Source: Babesia bovis T2Bo (lineage: Eukaryota > Apicomplexa > Aconoidasida > Piroplasmida > Babesiidae). Taken from it: a DNA stretch of 64,000 bases. Of the stretch, positions 19,561 through 29,943 are shown one piece after another (within the stretch, counting starts at the first letter, position 1; every line of letters starts with the position of its first letter). The notes below the pieces were generated by a model. That model was not told where the DNA came from and did not search any database. It saw only the letters and a list, made by a program, of their open reading frames with translations. The stretch lies in the NCBI RefSeq assembly GCF_000165395.2, contig NC_010575.1, positions 1 through 64,000 on the forward strand, in the 5' to 3' direction. Both the position numbers and the translations under genes were made by a program.

Positions 19561-21018
19561 TTATAACTCGGAATTGACTACCATAAGGGTATGCTCCAGC
19601 TTACCCTTGACGTTTTGGTCAAACGATTCCTTAAAGCTTACAAAGCCTTCTTCTATACCGGTGAACAACCAGTATAGGAAACCATCCGTTACGCTCATTC
19701 CTTCAGTTGGCCATGGTTCTCCAGGTTTGTAAGCATTTCTTGTAGTTATAAATTGTTGTATATAGGCTTCCGATATATACTTGGTAATGTTCAAAACAAG
19801 AAGGTTTATACCCAAATTTACTGAAGACAAAGTGGAGCCATGTTTGCATTTGCATTCTTTACCATCACTTGCACCATTTGAGGGCTTTGCATTCCCATCA
19901 ATGGCTGCAGTCGACGAATTAATTACTACTCTACCAGAAAAATAAAAGAATACTGTCAGGAATCCTACAATCAGAGGCTTCATATGGACAAGCTTCGCTA
20001 CTGTCGACAAAGGGTAATGCATAATCACAATAAACATTATCCCTATGCCCAGATATGGAATGAGAAGGAGATATAGTAGGTAATAATAACGTTTGTTACC
20101 TTCCCACTTTTTTTTCATATCTGCTTTCTCAGCAAGGCACCATATACTTATACCAGAAATCGCTTGAAAGGTAGTGCATAGACTTTGAATTGGGTATCTG
20201 TGTTCAAACGTTACCATCTCGAATGGAGAGATGAGAGGATAAACTACAAATATAAACCCATAGCCTATGGTACTAGCTGCCATCATAGGAAAGGCGCCGC
20301 AATATGCGTTCAAAAATGAGCATTGGCCATTGCATTTTGAAGTTCCATTTTCACTACTCGGTTGTGGCGTTTCTGCATTATCACCTAACTTGGTGGAAAT
20401 ATAATAACTCCATACGATGGCCACAATAAATGATAGAGCCAACATAACAACAATGTTCGTTAACACGAGCCAATAATTGACATCCTTACGAATCTTGTGT
20501 AAAATAAATATTGTGATACCATGCAACAAGGCCACGAATATTCCGGTACAGGATGCACCTAGGTCATATGATGGTATGTTATCCGATGAGATGTCGTAAA
20601 TAATCATATCATCAATGCCTGCTACGAAGTTAGCAATTACCAATGCCCAATAGTAAAGAACTACATTTGAATTACCTTCTCCCCAAGCAAACGCCTTGAG
20701 GATAACGACATTAACAGCAACAATGATCCATGAAACTAGGATGGAACAGTACCGTTGTATATTCTTTGTTTTTTCACCGTACGATTGGAAAGAAGTAAAT
20801 ATAGCCAACGCGCCTAATGCAGAGAACAAATAAAATAGTTCCATGGAATTATGACACATGCCAATAAATATTCCTACCGCATCAGGGCCATATCCGAACC
20901 TCTGCATGGCAAACGACGAACCCAGCAGGCACAAATTCAAAGGCTGCATCAAGCTGAGACCTTTCAAGAAATTGGCAGCATAATCTAAAAAATTTTGTTC
21001 CTTTTTGCCTTCTGCCAT
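19561..21018 (-). CDS. Polytopic membrane protein (possibly Tpr-related or transporter-like)
   Basis: A 485-aa single-exon protein starting MAEGKKEQNF. About ten to eleven hydrophobic helices run from residue ~20 to ~410. A large polar loop near 215-235 (Ser/Asn/Gly with CNGQC) and another near 370-395 (CKCKH) interrupt them, and the C-terminus is hydrophilic. The N-terminal pattern (GYGPDAVGIFIGMCHNSMEL) and overall helix count recall major-facilitator or equilibrative nucleoside transporters. It does not share the blocks of the three mtm-type genes, so it is a separate family. Theileria has a subtelomeric polytopic Tpr family and Babesia has relatives. I suggest this only as a possibility because no diagnostic motif is visible. 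Confidence 0.65.
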   Translation of the reverse strand: MAEGKKEQNFLDYAANFLKGLSLMQPLNLCLLGSSFAMQRFGYGPDAVGIFIGMCHNSMELFYLFSALGALAIFTSFQSYGEKTKNIQRYCSILVSWIIVAVNVVILKAFAWGEGNSNVVLYYWALVIANFVAGIDDMIIYDISSDNIPSYDLGASCTGIFVALLHGITIFILHKIRKDVNYWLVLTNIVVMLALSFIVAIVWSYYISTKLGDNAETPQPSSENGTSKCNGQCSFLNAYCGAFPMMAASTIGYGFIFVVYPLISPFEMVTFEHRYPIQSLCTTFQAISGISIWCLAEKADMKKKWEGNKRYYYLLYLLLIPYLGIGIMFIVIMHYPLSTVAKLVHMKPLIVGFLTVFFYFSGRVVINSSTAAIDGNAKPSNGASDGKECKCKHGSTLSSVNLGINLLVLNITKYISEAYIQQFITTRNAYKPGEPWPTEGMSVTDGFLYWLFTGIEEGFVSFKESFDQNVKGKLEHTLMVVNSEL

Positions 21019-21776
21019 ATTGTCGAGCCTTTATCACATCGGCCGCCTCTGAATACCCATCCCATAGGCATTGACTAGCTCTACATCATCACTAGCAGTG
21101 TATTAGCATTTACATTTAACACAGTCTCACGTATTAAGCTGTGCCCGTGATCCAAATGCCTATATGGTGGCATGACCATTCAGACACGGCTTAGAATATG
21201 GCTAGAAAATTGCACATTAGCCCGTACAGTAGCTGATAAAGTAGATCGCAAAGTAATAGTCTAGTTTTGGTGAATATTAGCTGCTAAATTTGTACTCCCT
21301 CCCTATTACGGTATATGAAAAGTCACCCCCTAGGAATAGTTTATATACACTAAATTCTTCTGGTTAAATTAGCTTCTCATATAAATACTTCAGTATACAG
21401 TGTTTTATAGCGCGTAATGTACATTATCGTGTATTTTGATATATGATGTGTACAAATGGTCTTGGATATTCAATAGCTTCATGTTACCGTTACACCCTTG
21501 CCATTGGTACGTATAAAGACTGTGATTAAATCATAATATCCAGTGTAAATGTCAATGGTTTTCTGTATTCATCTGGAAAATGCTTTTATCTGTTTCCATA
21601 TGACTGTTGTCACACTGTATGTCTATGGTATTGGATCCAATGAGTTGCACATAATGGATTGAATTGTGATATTGTGTTGTCATTAGTGATTACTATGAGT
21701 TTTGTGCTCTGAGTGATAGTTGTTGATCCTGTTCTGTCTGTACCTGAAAGGGGTAATGTAGAAGGCAGTACCATGG
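21019..21776. other. Spacer between polytopic gene and truncated ves1-beta 3' end
   Basis: About 760 bp. The ves1-beta homology stops near 21780 inside the exon. The sequence beyond it (21600-21776) shows no further ves exon, transmembrane segment or polyadenylation-type clue. No gene is recognised. Confidence 0.5.
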
Positions 21777-24700
21777 CTAGGAGACTGCTGTCCTGAACCC
21801 CTCTATCAAATAGACCAACCATGACAGGTAGGTCCCGGCCATGGCTGGACTCAACTGGCCATACTGCTGGCCACTCAAAGGAGAGAGGTATGGACAACAC
21901 TTATTAGTGCCACCACTAGCACTACTACAGCCAAATAGGGTCTTTAGGGAGCCATCCGTAGTGCTGTGATTGCATCCACCACCACTACTACTGTCACCTA
22001 CACCACCATGAGTCACTGTCAGTGGTACTACTCCATTACTCTACATCACTACCCTCTACACTACCAGTGCGCGCCACCGTGACGGACACTGTCAGGTACT
22101 ATCCTTGTGGCGCGCCCCTATAGCACTAGACCAGTACTACTCCCTGTATGTATACTTACCGTTCCACTTGGTCAGTGCCTGGACCACTGCATCAGGACCA
22201 CCACCAATAGACGCCATATGCAGTTTAGATTCCTTCTCGTATATCCCTAGGGCCTTGTTGACTCCCTCTCCACCACTGGCACTGTTTCCCCCAATATAGA
22301 CTACATAGTAATAGAACCCAAAGAGGTCACCCAGAGTCCGTGGCACCGTGGGAGTAATACAGGCCAGTAGCCTCAGTAGTACCACTAGGGTGCCACTCTG
22401 GCACTTCTCTGGGTCACAGTAGTACTCCAGAAGCAGTGACAGTGTCCTGCCAGTGCAGTGGATAGGGTAAGTGGCTTTGCCTGCTACACGATGAGTCCAC
22501 GTGACTACCGTGGCGCCCTTATGGAACTAGGGTGGGACGTACCTGCTTGAGCTCCTGTAAGTTGCTCTGTCTTATGGGTTCCAGTGGTTAAATCTGTGCA
22601 TACCATGAGTCACTATTGGTTACTGTGGCGCCCAAGGGGTGCCCCTAGTGTATATATGCAGTTCCTTAGGGGTGCCATATGGGAGTGGTATATACAGTAG
22701 GGGTAGTATGTAGAGTAGTGGTATATATACTAGGGGGACAATATAGAGTACTGGGACGTACCTTTGAAGTGGTTTTCCTTTTTTTGAGTACCTCCAGTAC
22801 CTGTTTCTGCTTGCCATCCCATTGGAACGGGACATAACTTGGGGTAATCCAACTCTTTCGTTCCAAAGTGACCCGGCAGATTATCATCCTTAGTGGTCCA
22901 ATGCGTTTCAATAGGTGGATAATCATCCACACCTTTGCCCACTGTATCAAAACACACCAGTTTCCCTGGTCCATCACATAGGAATGACATCAATGGCGAG
23001 TCAGTGCTGGTGCTATCCATGCACTTACACTTTCCAGCAGCACCTGCTACACCATTACTCCATATGACTACTCCCTTTATTACTCACCTTGGGTCTCTGC
23101 AGTACAGCGCCAATCGTTTGTACTGCTACCACTCACTCCACTACCATACCTACAACTATTCCAGCCCAGCACAGCTCCACTCTCCACTCCCACCTTGCAT
23201 TGCTTCCTCAGGAAATAGAGCTGGTAGAAGCAGTGGTAGACATATACCCTCAGTTGGTCCAGGCACTGGGCGGGAGAGCCGTCCATCTGGAAGCCAAAGA
23301 GCCCATTGGCGTACATCCCATGGAGGGGGCCTGCACATAGTGTTAGGGAGTGGTACTGCTAGGGTACTTACCGAAATCCTTTACTGCCAGGTGGTACCCG
23401 CCGTAGCAGACCTCACCTTCCTTGAGTTCTCCGTTGGCGGAAGCTGCCGGGGGAGCTGCCGATGCCTGGGCAGCATCCTTTCCTAGTTTACACCTCTTAG
23501 CGCTAGGGTTTTTCTTGTGTTCAGGGCACTTGTTAGTACTCTGAGCAGTACCAGCACTACCACCACTACTACCTACTACACCATGACTCCACATGACTAC
23601 CCCTAGGGCACTGTTGCGCCCCTGGCGCCCTTATAACAGTGTCTATATCACGTACCTTGTGCTGCCGGCTGTGCCTTGTCCACCTCCTTCTCTATGGTCC
23701 CCTGGATCCCGATGAGGACCAGTGGGCAGTAGCCACAGGCGGCCATTAGGTAGTGGGTAATATCCTTACGCTGGAGAGTGGTACTAGCCTTAGATGCACT
23801 GGTATCGTAGAGTTCTATCTGATCTACTGTTTCATTTGGTACTCCATCTTTTGGGGGATACTTGTGTTGCATCCTTGTCACCAATCCACAGTATCCCTGA
23901 CTATAGGGCAGAGCACTTAGCCAGTATAGGATTTCACGGATTGTTCGTGGGTGACGGGGTTTCCTAGAAGAGGGAGTTTCTTCTTTCTTAGTAGGCGCCG
24001 AAGGCGCCAGCATGATCTTATTAGCCCCGGCACTACCTGCCCTGAAGTACCCACTGGCCAGGATGTGGAGTACCAATAGGGGGTAGTCATTGCATATGGA
24101 TTCAGTTTTATTGTCCTTCTTCAGTGCTTCCTTCGCCTTGTCATAGATAGTGCTATAGTACTCAGCTACACTATCTGGGTCACATTGGTACTACTGAGGA
24201 GGTGGTAACGTACTTTTGTCTGCGCCATTTTTGAATTCCTGCCACTTTATATCCGTTCCGGATAGTAACTTTTGCACAAACTCTCCATTTCCTTTACCTA
24301 CCACACCATAAGTCCACATGACTACCCTAGGCAGTACTTACCTCCACTACTGTCCTGATTCAACCTATCCAGGTCATAGCCCATGGCCGCCATGAATGAG
24401 CCGAGATTCACAGTCTCATCGTGTAGATTACTATTGCTCCACCTCTCCTTGTTGCCACCACTCCCCTCCTTAGTTAGGAACCCCAACTGACTGAGTCCAC
24501 TCCAGATGAGACATACTGACCCTAGGAAAATACGGGCCAGGAGGTGGACCTCTGTAGTACTGTCGGTAGTACTGCTACAATAACGTACCCTGGGCGGTTT
24601 TCACTAGGTCTGCAGGAGGACCTGCTACACCACTACCACCTTTACCACCCACTGCACTACCAGCACTTCCACTTCCTCCGGCACCTACATCACCATTACT

Positions 24701-25412
24701 TCACATGATTACCAATGGGTACTTACCAGTGGTACCACTGACTATGTCAATCCATAAGGCTTTATCCTTCTTGTAGGCTGACTGGTAACATTTGTTGGAA
24801 GCGCTGTCACTGGTACCACACGTTTCACACTCGTGACTAGCAGTTCCACCGGAACAACAATTGGTAACACCACCACCAGTACCACCAGCACATTTACACT
24901 TCTTCCCTATACCCTTACTCTCTCCACCTGCTCCCTTAAGACAACAATCATCTCGCTCATCCTTCCACCCAACCCACTTCTGTAGTCCCAGTGCCAAGTG
25001 GTCTATCAGTGTCTTTATGACCTCGGTGCCACCGGCGCAGGTACTACTGGCAGCCCTAGTGCCAGTGCTGCCACCACTAAGGAGTCCCAGGTCCTGGAGC
25101 ACTGGTTGGGCAATGTCCTTCTCTTGCTCTAGGAGCAGGTCACTCCAGTACCTGTCAGGGTGTGGACCAGGGAACCCCGGGTCCTTGGCGTCATACAGTA
25201 GGTCCTTCACTGCTTTAGCGAGGTAGCACAGACAGTCTGTGTGGTCATGTGGGAGCTACTGGGTGTACTATTGACTTACGGAGTGCGTTGTCTTTCTTCT
25301 CATTCTTCTTACCATCCTTACCAGTTACCCTGAGGACCCAGTCAATGGCCTCCTTCAGGTTGGTGGGAGCCTGGGTGAGGCTTTCATAGGGCTTCCAGCC
25401 AGTCTGAGCCAT
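21777..25412 (-). CDS. ves1-beta: ves1-beta (VESA1 beta subunit), 12 exons, lacks C-terminal anchor
   Basis: Exons, in order: 25280-25412, 24727-25236, 24589-24684, 24342-24551, 24214-24297, 23656-24174, 23372-23572, 23088-23330, 22762-23043, 22543-22593, 22160-22480, 21777-21997. The joined frame is open for 956 aa. It begins MAQTGWKPYESLTQAPTNLK, nearly the same N-terminal motif as the adjacent ves1-alpha. It contains LALGLQKWVGWK and the Cys-rich CCLKGAGG region (exon 2), FLGSVCLIWSGLSQLGFL (exon 4), TIREILYWLSALPYSQGY and YCPLVLIGIQG (exon 6), and YLSPLSGQQYGQL...YLSWLVYLIEGFRTA (exon 12). The stop at 21777 cuts it before the expected transmembrane helix and tail. All eleven introns are phase 1, with GTAAGT, GTACGT or GTGAGT donors. 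Exons 6, 9 and 11 have alternative in-frame acceptors. VESA1 mediates antigenic variation and cytoadhesion on infected erythrocytes. The missing anchor suggests a donor or inactive copy. Confidence 0.88.
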
Positions 25413-25850
25413 TATGTATCACCCCTTGGTGAGAGAGTGTCCAGTAGCACTGGTAGTCAGTGGTAGTGACTATCAGGGTGGAATCCAAGGGTGGTAGAGC
25501 GCGCCCTAAGGACGGTACTTCACAATGCCCGTTACAGTGGCGCCCAGTGTGAGTAAAGGGGATTCCACCACTGGTGGCAGTGTATCTCTAGCATAACATG
25601 GATTACCCAGTACCGGTGGATTCCGTAGGAGTAATTCAGCATTCTGCTATAACAACCAGATCACCACCATGGTACTACCTGGTGGAATCCCACAGAATAG
25701 TATGCGCGCCACTGTAACGGATACTGTCGCGCCGAAGGCGCCCCTTCTACACGGGCGCGCTCAGTATATATAGGATTCCACCCTGATAGTCACACCTCAG
25801 TGCCTCAGCACTATTGTGAGTACTACTGAGTACTCCTAAAGGCACTGACA
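25413..25850. promoter_or_regulatory. Bidirectional ves intergenic region with nested quasi-palindrome
   Basis: 438 bp between two divergent ves start codons. Three pairs of perfect inverted arms are nested about one centre near 25626: 25466-25486 with 25773-25793 (21 bp), 25529-25543 with 25706-25720 (15 bp, CCGTTACAGTGGCGC), and 25559-25570 with 25680-25691 (12 bp, GGGATTCCACCA). Several GCGCGCC/GGCGCC motifs lie between. A quasi-palindromic bidirectional promoter between ves1-alpha and ves1-beta is the known arrangement at the B. bovis locus of active transcription. Whether this copy is active cannot be told from sequence. Confidence 0.85.
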
Positions 25851-28800
25851 ATGGCCCCTGCAAGCACTTTCACGCCGAAGGCGTCCCTGACAGAGGCACC
25901 TACCAACCTGAAGGAGGCCATTGATTGGGTCCTCAGGGTAACTGGTAGGGATGGTAAAGAGAACAAAGATGGTACGTTACCATAGACACATAGATTGTAT
26001 GCGCGCCCTTGAAGATAGTACCTGACACTGTCCATTACAGTGGCGCGCCCAGTACTATTGTACTCACCCCTGTACAGAATGTATATGTGGCCTGGCGGCG
26101 GCAGTGACTGACCTACTGCAGTCAGTAGAACTGGAGTACCATGGTAAGTACCCAGTACTAGAGTAGTACTATCTAGTACCACTACTGGTATACAGTACCT
26201 CATGGTGTCCTATAGGCTATCAAGGTGAAGGCGCTGACCCAAAGAAAGGCGCCACTGAACACCAAGTCACAGACCACCTCCATGGACTATTCTCCCTAGT
26301 CCAGGGACTAGGTGGTACTGTAGTGGTACGGACCTATATAGACCAGCTGGCACAGGTACTCAGTGCACTCGTTGGGTGGAGTAGGATAGATAAGTGTAGT
26401 ATTGGCAGCTGTGATCACGGCAAAAAAGGCAGTACATGTCAGTATCTACAGGATAAAACGCCGGAGAACAAGTGTGGAGCGTGTGGGTGTATGAAATGGA
26501 ATGTGGACGAGGCGGACCAAGAGGAGAAAGGACACCACCTAGGCAGGGGTTGTCAGAGGTGTAGTGATAGTGGTGGTAGTGAACACAATTGTAGCTGTAG
26601 TGGTGGTGGTAGTGACTGTACTGCTGAGACTTGTAAATGCGCTTTAGCTGGCAAGTGCTGCAAGTGTTGTTGTAAGGATAAGTGTGGGAAGTGTAGTGAT
26701 AAGTGTAGCTGTGTTGAAGAGGAAGAAAAGTATAAATCGGCATACACAAAGACATTAAAAACATTAAGTTGGGTCGAAAAGGTTGTCAAAAATGAACCAC
26801 CCACGTGGGAACATTTGACGGAAGCGTCTACTGGAACCACTACCGATGGCACAGCCAGTCACCGTCGCCACAGATGTGCCCGTATCCTCCTAGGGTCAGT
26901 CTGTCTCATTTGGAGTGGACTTACTTATATGTATTGGACCGGGAAGTACGCCGAAAGTAGCCCCCGGTGGAACAACCACATCGTTGATGGCAGTGGTCTA
27001 GATGATGGTACACTGTCACAATGGTTACAGGCCCTAGGGTTCCCAAGGGATATGTTGAATAATAGTGGGCCACAGAATAGACTTGACAAGGTCATATGGG
27101 ATGGGTTTAAGGAAAAGTTTTATTTGGGATTCCCGGATACTAGTCAGTGGAATGATGTCCATGGCAGGGATCAAGATGGTAATACATTCAGGGATCCATC
27201 TAGTATGAATTTCGCGGGATATATACATACCTTAGAGAAGGGTGCATTTGGTGATAGTGTCTTTAAGGCAGATGGCAGTGTCCCTGACCAGAATAAGCTC
27301 GGTCCGCTCTATAAGCTCTACATACTATCGTGTGCCTACTTTACTGGATTACAGAAAAAGACTAGTGAGAGTGCTACTAAAAGCACCGCTAATAATCCTA
27401 AGACCATCAGGGAAATCCTCTACTGGCTTAGTGCATTGCCATATAGTGAGGCATATAAGGGACTATTGGATCACTGTAACAGTGCACTAGAGAAGGCATC
27501 TCCTACAGATAAGAAGCTTTTGTTCTACCAAGAAAACCGTTGGGCTCCCATTACCGTTCATGAATACAACCTCTTTGCCCACTTCCAAGCAGTGACTCAG
27601 TACTGTCCACTGGTCCTCATAGGTATCCAGGGTGGAATACACAGTTCTAAAAGCACTGACAACACCAAGGAACCTGCCATTCATGCCCTGTATGCTAACA
27701 CAGAGTGTTCCTTCACATATCCCACTGTGTCCATCCAAGCATACAACCAGGTGGTGCACTACATTAGGGCTCTATTCTATCAACTCTATTTCCTTAGGAA
27801 GCAATGTGCCGTGAAAGTGACTTGTGGAGGCAAATGGCGTGAATGTAGGTATGGTCAGGGGGTAGTCTCTAAGGGGGTAATTAGCTGGATGTGCCTGGGG
27901 TGTGACCCCATGGAACATGATAGGAAAAAGAGGGTGGGGGAGATGGGGAACAAACTCAACAAACTACCATTAGGATCGAATGGCAGTGATGCAAAGAAGA
28001 TCAAGGATGTACTGGAGGCTATAGGTCAGGTAGTGGTACAATTGGGTAATGCCCAGGAGGCATTGGAAGGGAAGAAGACGGAGGCGATCAATGCGGTGAA
28101 GACGGCACTAGGGACGGCTAAGACGGAACTAGAGAAGGCTAGGACGGAACTAGATACGGCGGTCAAGCAGGTGAAGAGTGGGCTGACTGGGAAAGAATTA
28201 ACGAAGGCTAAGGAAGCACTAGAGAAGCTGACAGGTAATGGTGGTAAGGGAGATCTTCTAGGGGATGTAGTGGGACATAGTGGACTAGGGAAGGTCGACA
28301 GTGGTGAATATGATCCCGGTAAGAACAAGATAAGTGCTGCTATCAAGGGAGTACGTGATGCATTGGAGGCATTAAAAGAAGAACTAAAAGATGATAAATC
28401 ACCGCTATATGGCACATTACCGGGATGGGTCGCGACATCATTTCATCAAGCTACAGAGCAGATAAAGGATATATGCACCTCTCCCAAGTGCCACCAATGT
28501 GACCTACACTCCAAGAAGTGTGGCCGACCATCAAATCTCACTGTCTGTCAGACCTGCCTCCAACCCACTACCACTGGTGTCCCCTCCCCCCTCCAGGCAT
28601 TCCTCGAGGATAGGCTACCAGGGTTTAGTTGTAATAATATACCTGAAGGGGACAACCCAGAATACCCACCTGCTGCAGATCACTTAGGACACTGTAATGG
28701 CTCAGGTCAGTGCTGCCCCTTGCCAATGGGTTTTAGAAATCAATTCCACAAGGGAAGCAGCAGAGATTGTACCGGCAAACGCCTTTATGGGATCCTATAC

Positions 28801-29943
28801 TTCTTTAGTAACGAGAACATGATGCAGTCGTGTGTTTATACATTGGTGAGGGTCACAGCAGCCCTCAGTGCCACCACACCACAGGTATTGGGTGACGTCT
28901 TTGGGTTCTTTAGGGGTGGTGTAGGAAATCCAGTAGTGAAAGAAGGAGAGGACAGCAAGAAGTGTGATCACATTACAGATCCTAAAGACTCAAATAACAG
29001 TAAGGAATACTTTTGCGGCTGGTGTGCCTCTGGGTTAAGGGAAGAGGTAAAGAAGATAGAGTGGATACCATTTGACACTAAACCAGGTGGACAATACATG
29101 GACAAAGTCGGTAAAGCGCTAAGAGACATTAAGGGCGAGAAGGGCAGTACCAGTACCCCGTATTCCAGTGCTGCTCCACAATCCAGTAATACTTCCCTCT
29201 CACGACTCACTAAGAACTGCCAGTACCTCTCCCCCCTAACCGGTGAACTCTACACCGCAGTGAGTGCCACTTTCGGTGGAACATACCTCTCATGGGTACT
29301 ATATCTATCAGATGCCCTGGAAGGGGGTCTAAAGTCACTGTCAGAGGCATTCCTGCAAATTGAATGCCGGGGCTGTAAGGGACAATGTGACCCCAATAAG
29401 TGCAGGAAGGGAGAACACGGTAGCACTACAGGGAGCGCCGGACTATGTCAGTGCCAATCAATCGTATCATGTACCGGGGTACTACCGGTGTTGTATAGAC
29501 ATGGGTTTAGCTATGGTAACCCATTCAATCTGGAGGGGTACCAGCAGAGTGGTAAGGAGAAGGGAGATTATAGTATAGATGACAAGGGCGGGAAGAAGCG
29601 TTGTGACGATTTCTTAAGCAGTCTTCAGGCAGTGATTGACAAGAACAAGCAGGACCCCTCTCAGGACCAGGACACTAAAGAACACCCCCTGAGCAATCTC
29701 CTCTCACAGGTCGGCAAACTGCAGTACGACATACGGCTCCCCTGGATCTTTGTTCTCACACTAGCCTGGTTAGTAGCGGTACTGTACCTAGCATTTGGTG
29801 CCATATGGCCACTGGACTGGACACATATGAGGTCGCATTGGTTACGGGGTGGAGCACACCAGTGGGAAGCAATGTGGTATAAGGTAATGACGGGGCGCAA
29901 AGGAATGGAACTGGTGGAGTATTTTGGTAGACAGAGAGTGTAA
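25851..29943 (+). CDS. ves1-alpha: ves1-alpha (VESA1 alpha subunit), complete, 3 exons
   Basis: Exons 25851-25971, 26078-26143 and 26216-29943 join into 1304 aa; both introns are phase 1 (donors GTACGT and GTAAGT). The start MAPASTFTPKASLTEAPTNL is followed by CGLAAAVTDLLQSVELEY in exon 2. In order along the protein: a Cys/Lys-rich domain (about 150-231, with CKCALAGKCCKCCCKDKCGK), the LGSVCLIWSGLTYMYWTGKY block (~285), TIREILYWLSALPYS, a Lys/Glu/Ala coiled coil (~660-770), a CPLPMGFRNQFHKGSS region, a single transmembrane helix (~1236-1258, LPWIFVLTLAWLVAVLYLAF) and a ~45-residue cytoplasmic tail beginning WPLDWTH. There is no N-terminal signal peptide, as is usual for VESA1. With VESA1-beta it forms the variant antigen on infected erythrocytes. 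Every feature needed for function is present. Confidence 0.93.
26010..26060. repeat. GC-rich inverted element recurring in ves introns and promoter
   Basis: Intron 1 of ves1-alpha contains TTACAGTGGCGC followed by more GC (about 26034-26050), the same core as the 15-bp promoter arms at 25529 and 25706. A related GC palindrome lies in ves1-beta intron 11 (about 22069-22116, GCGCGCCACCGTGACGG...GTGGCGCGCC). These GC islands stand out against the intron background. Confidence 0.5.
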
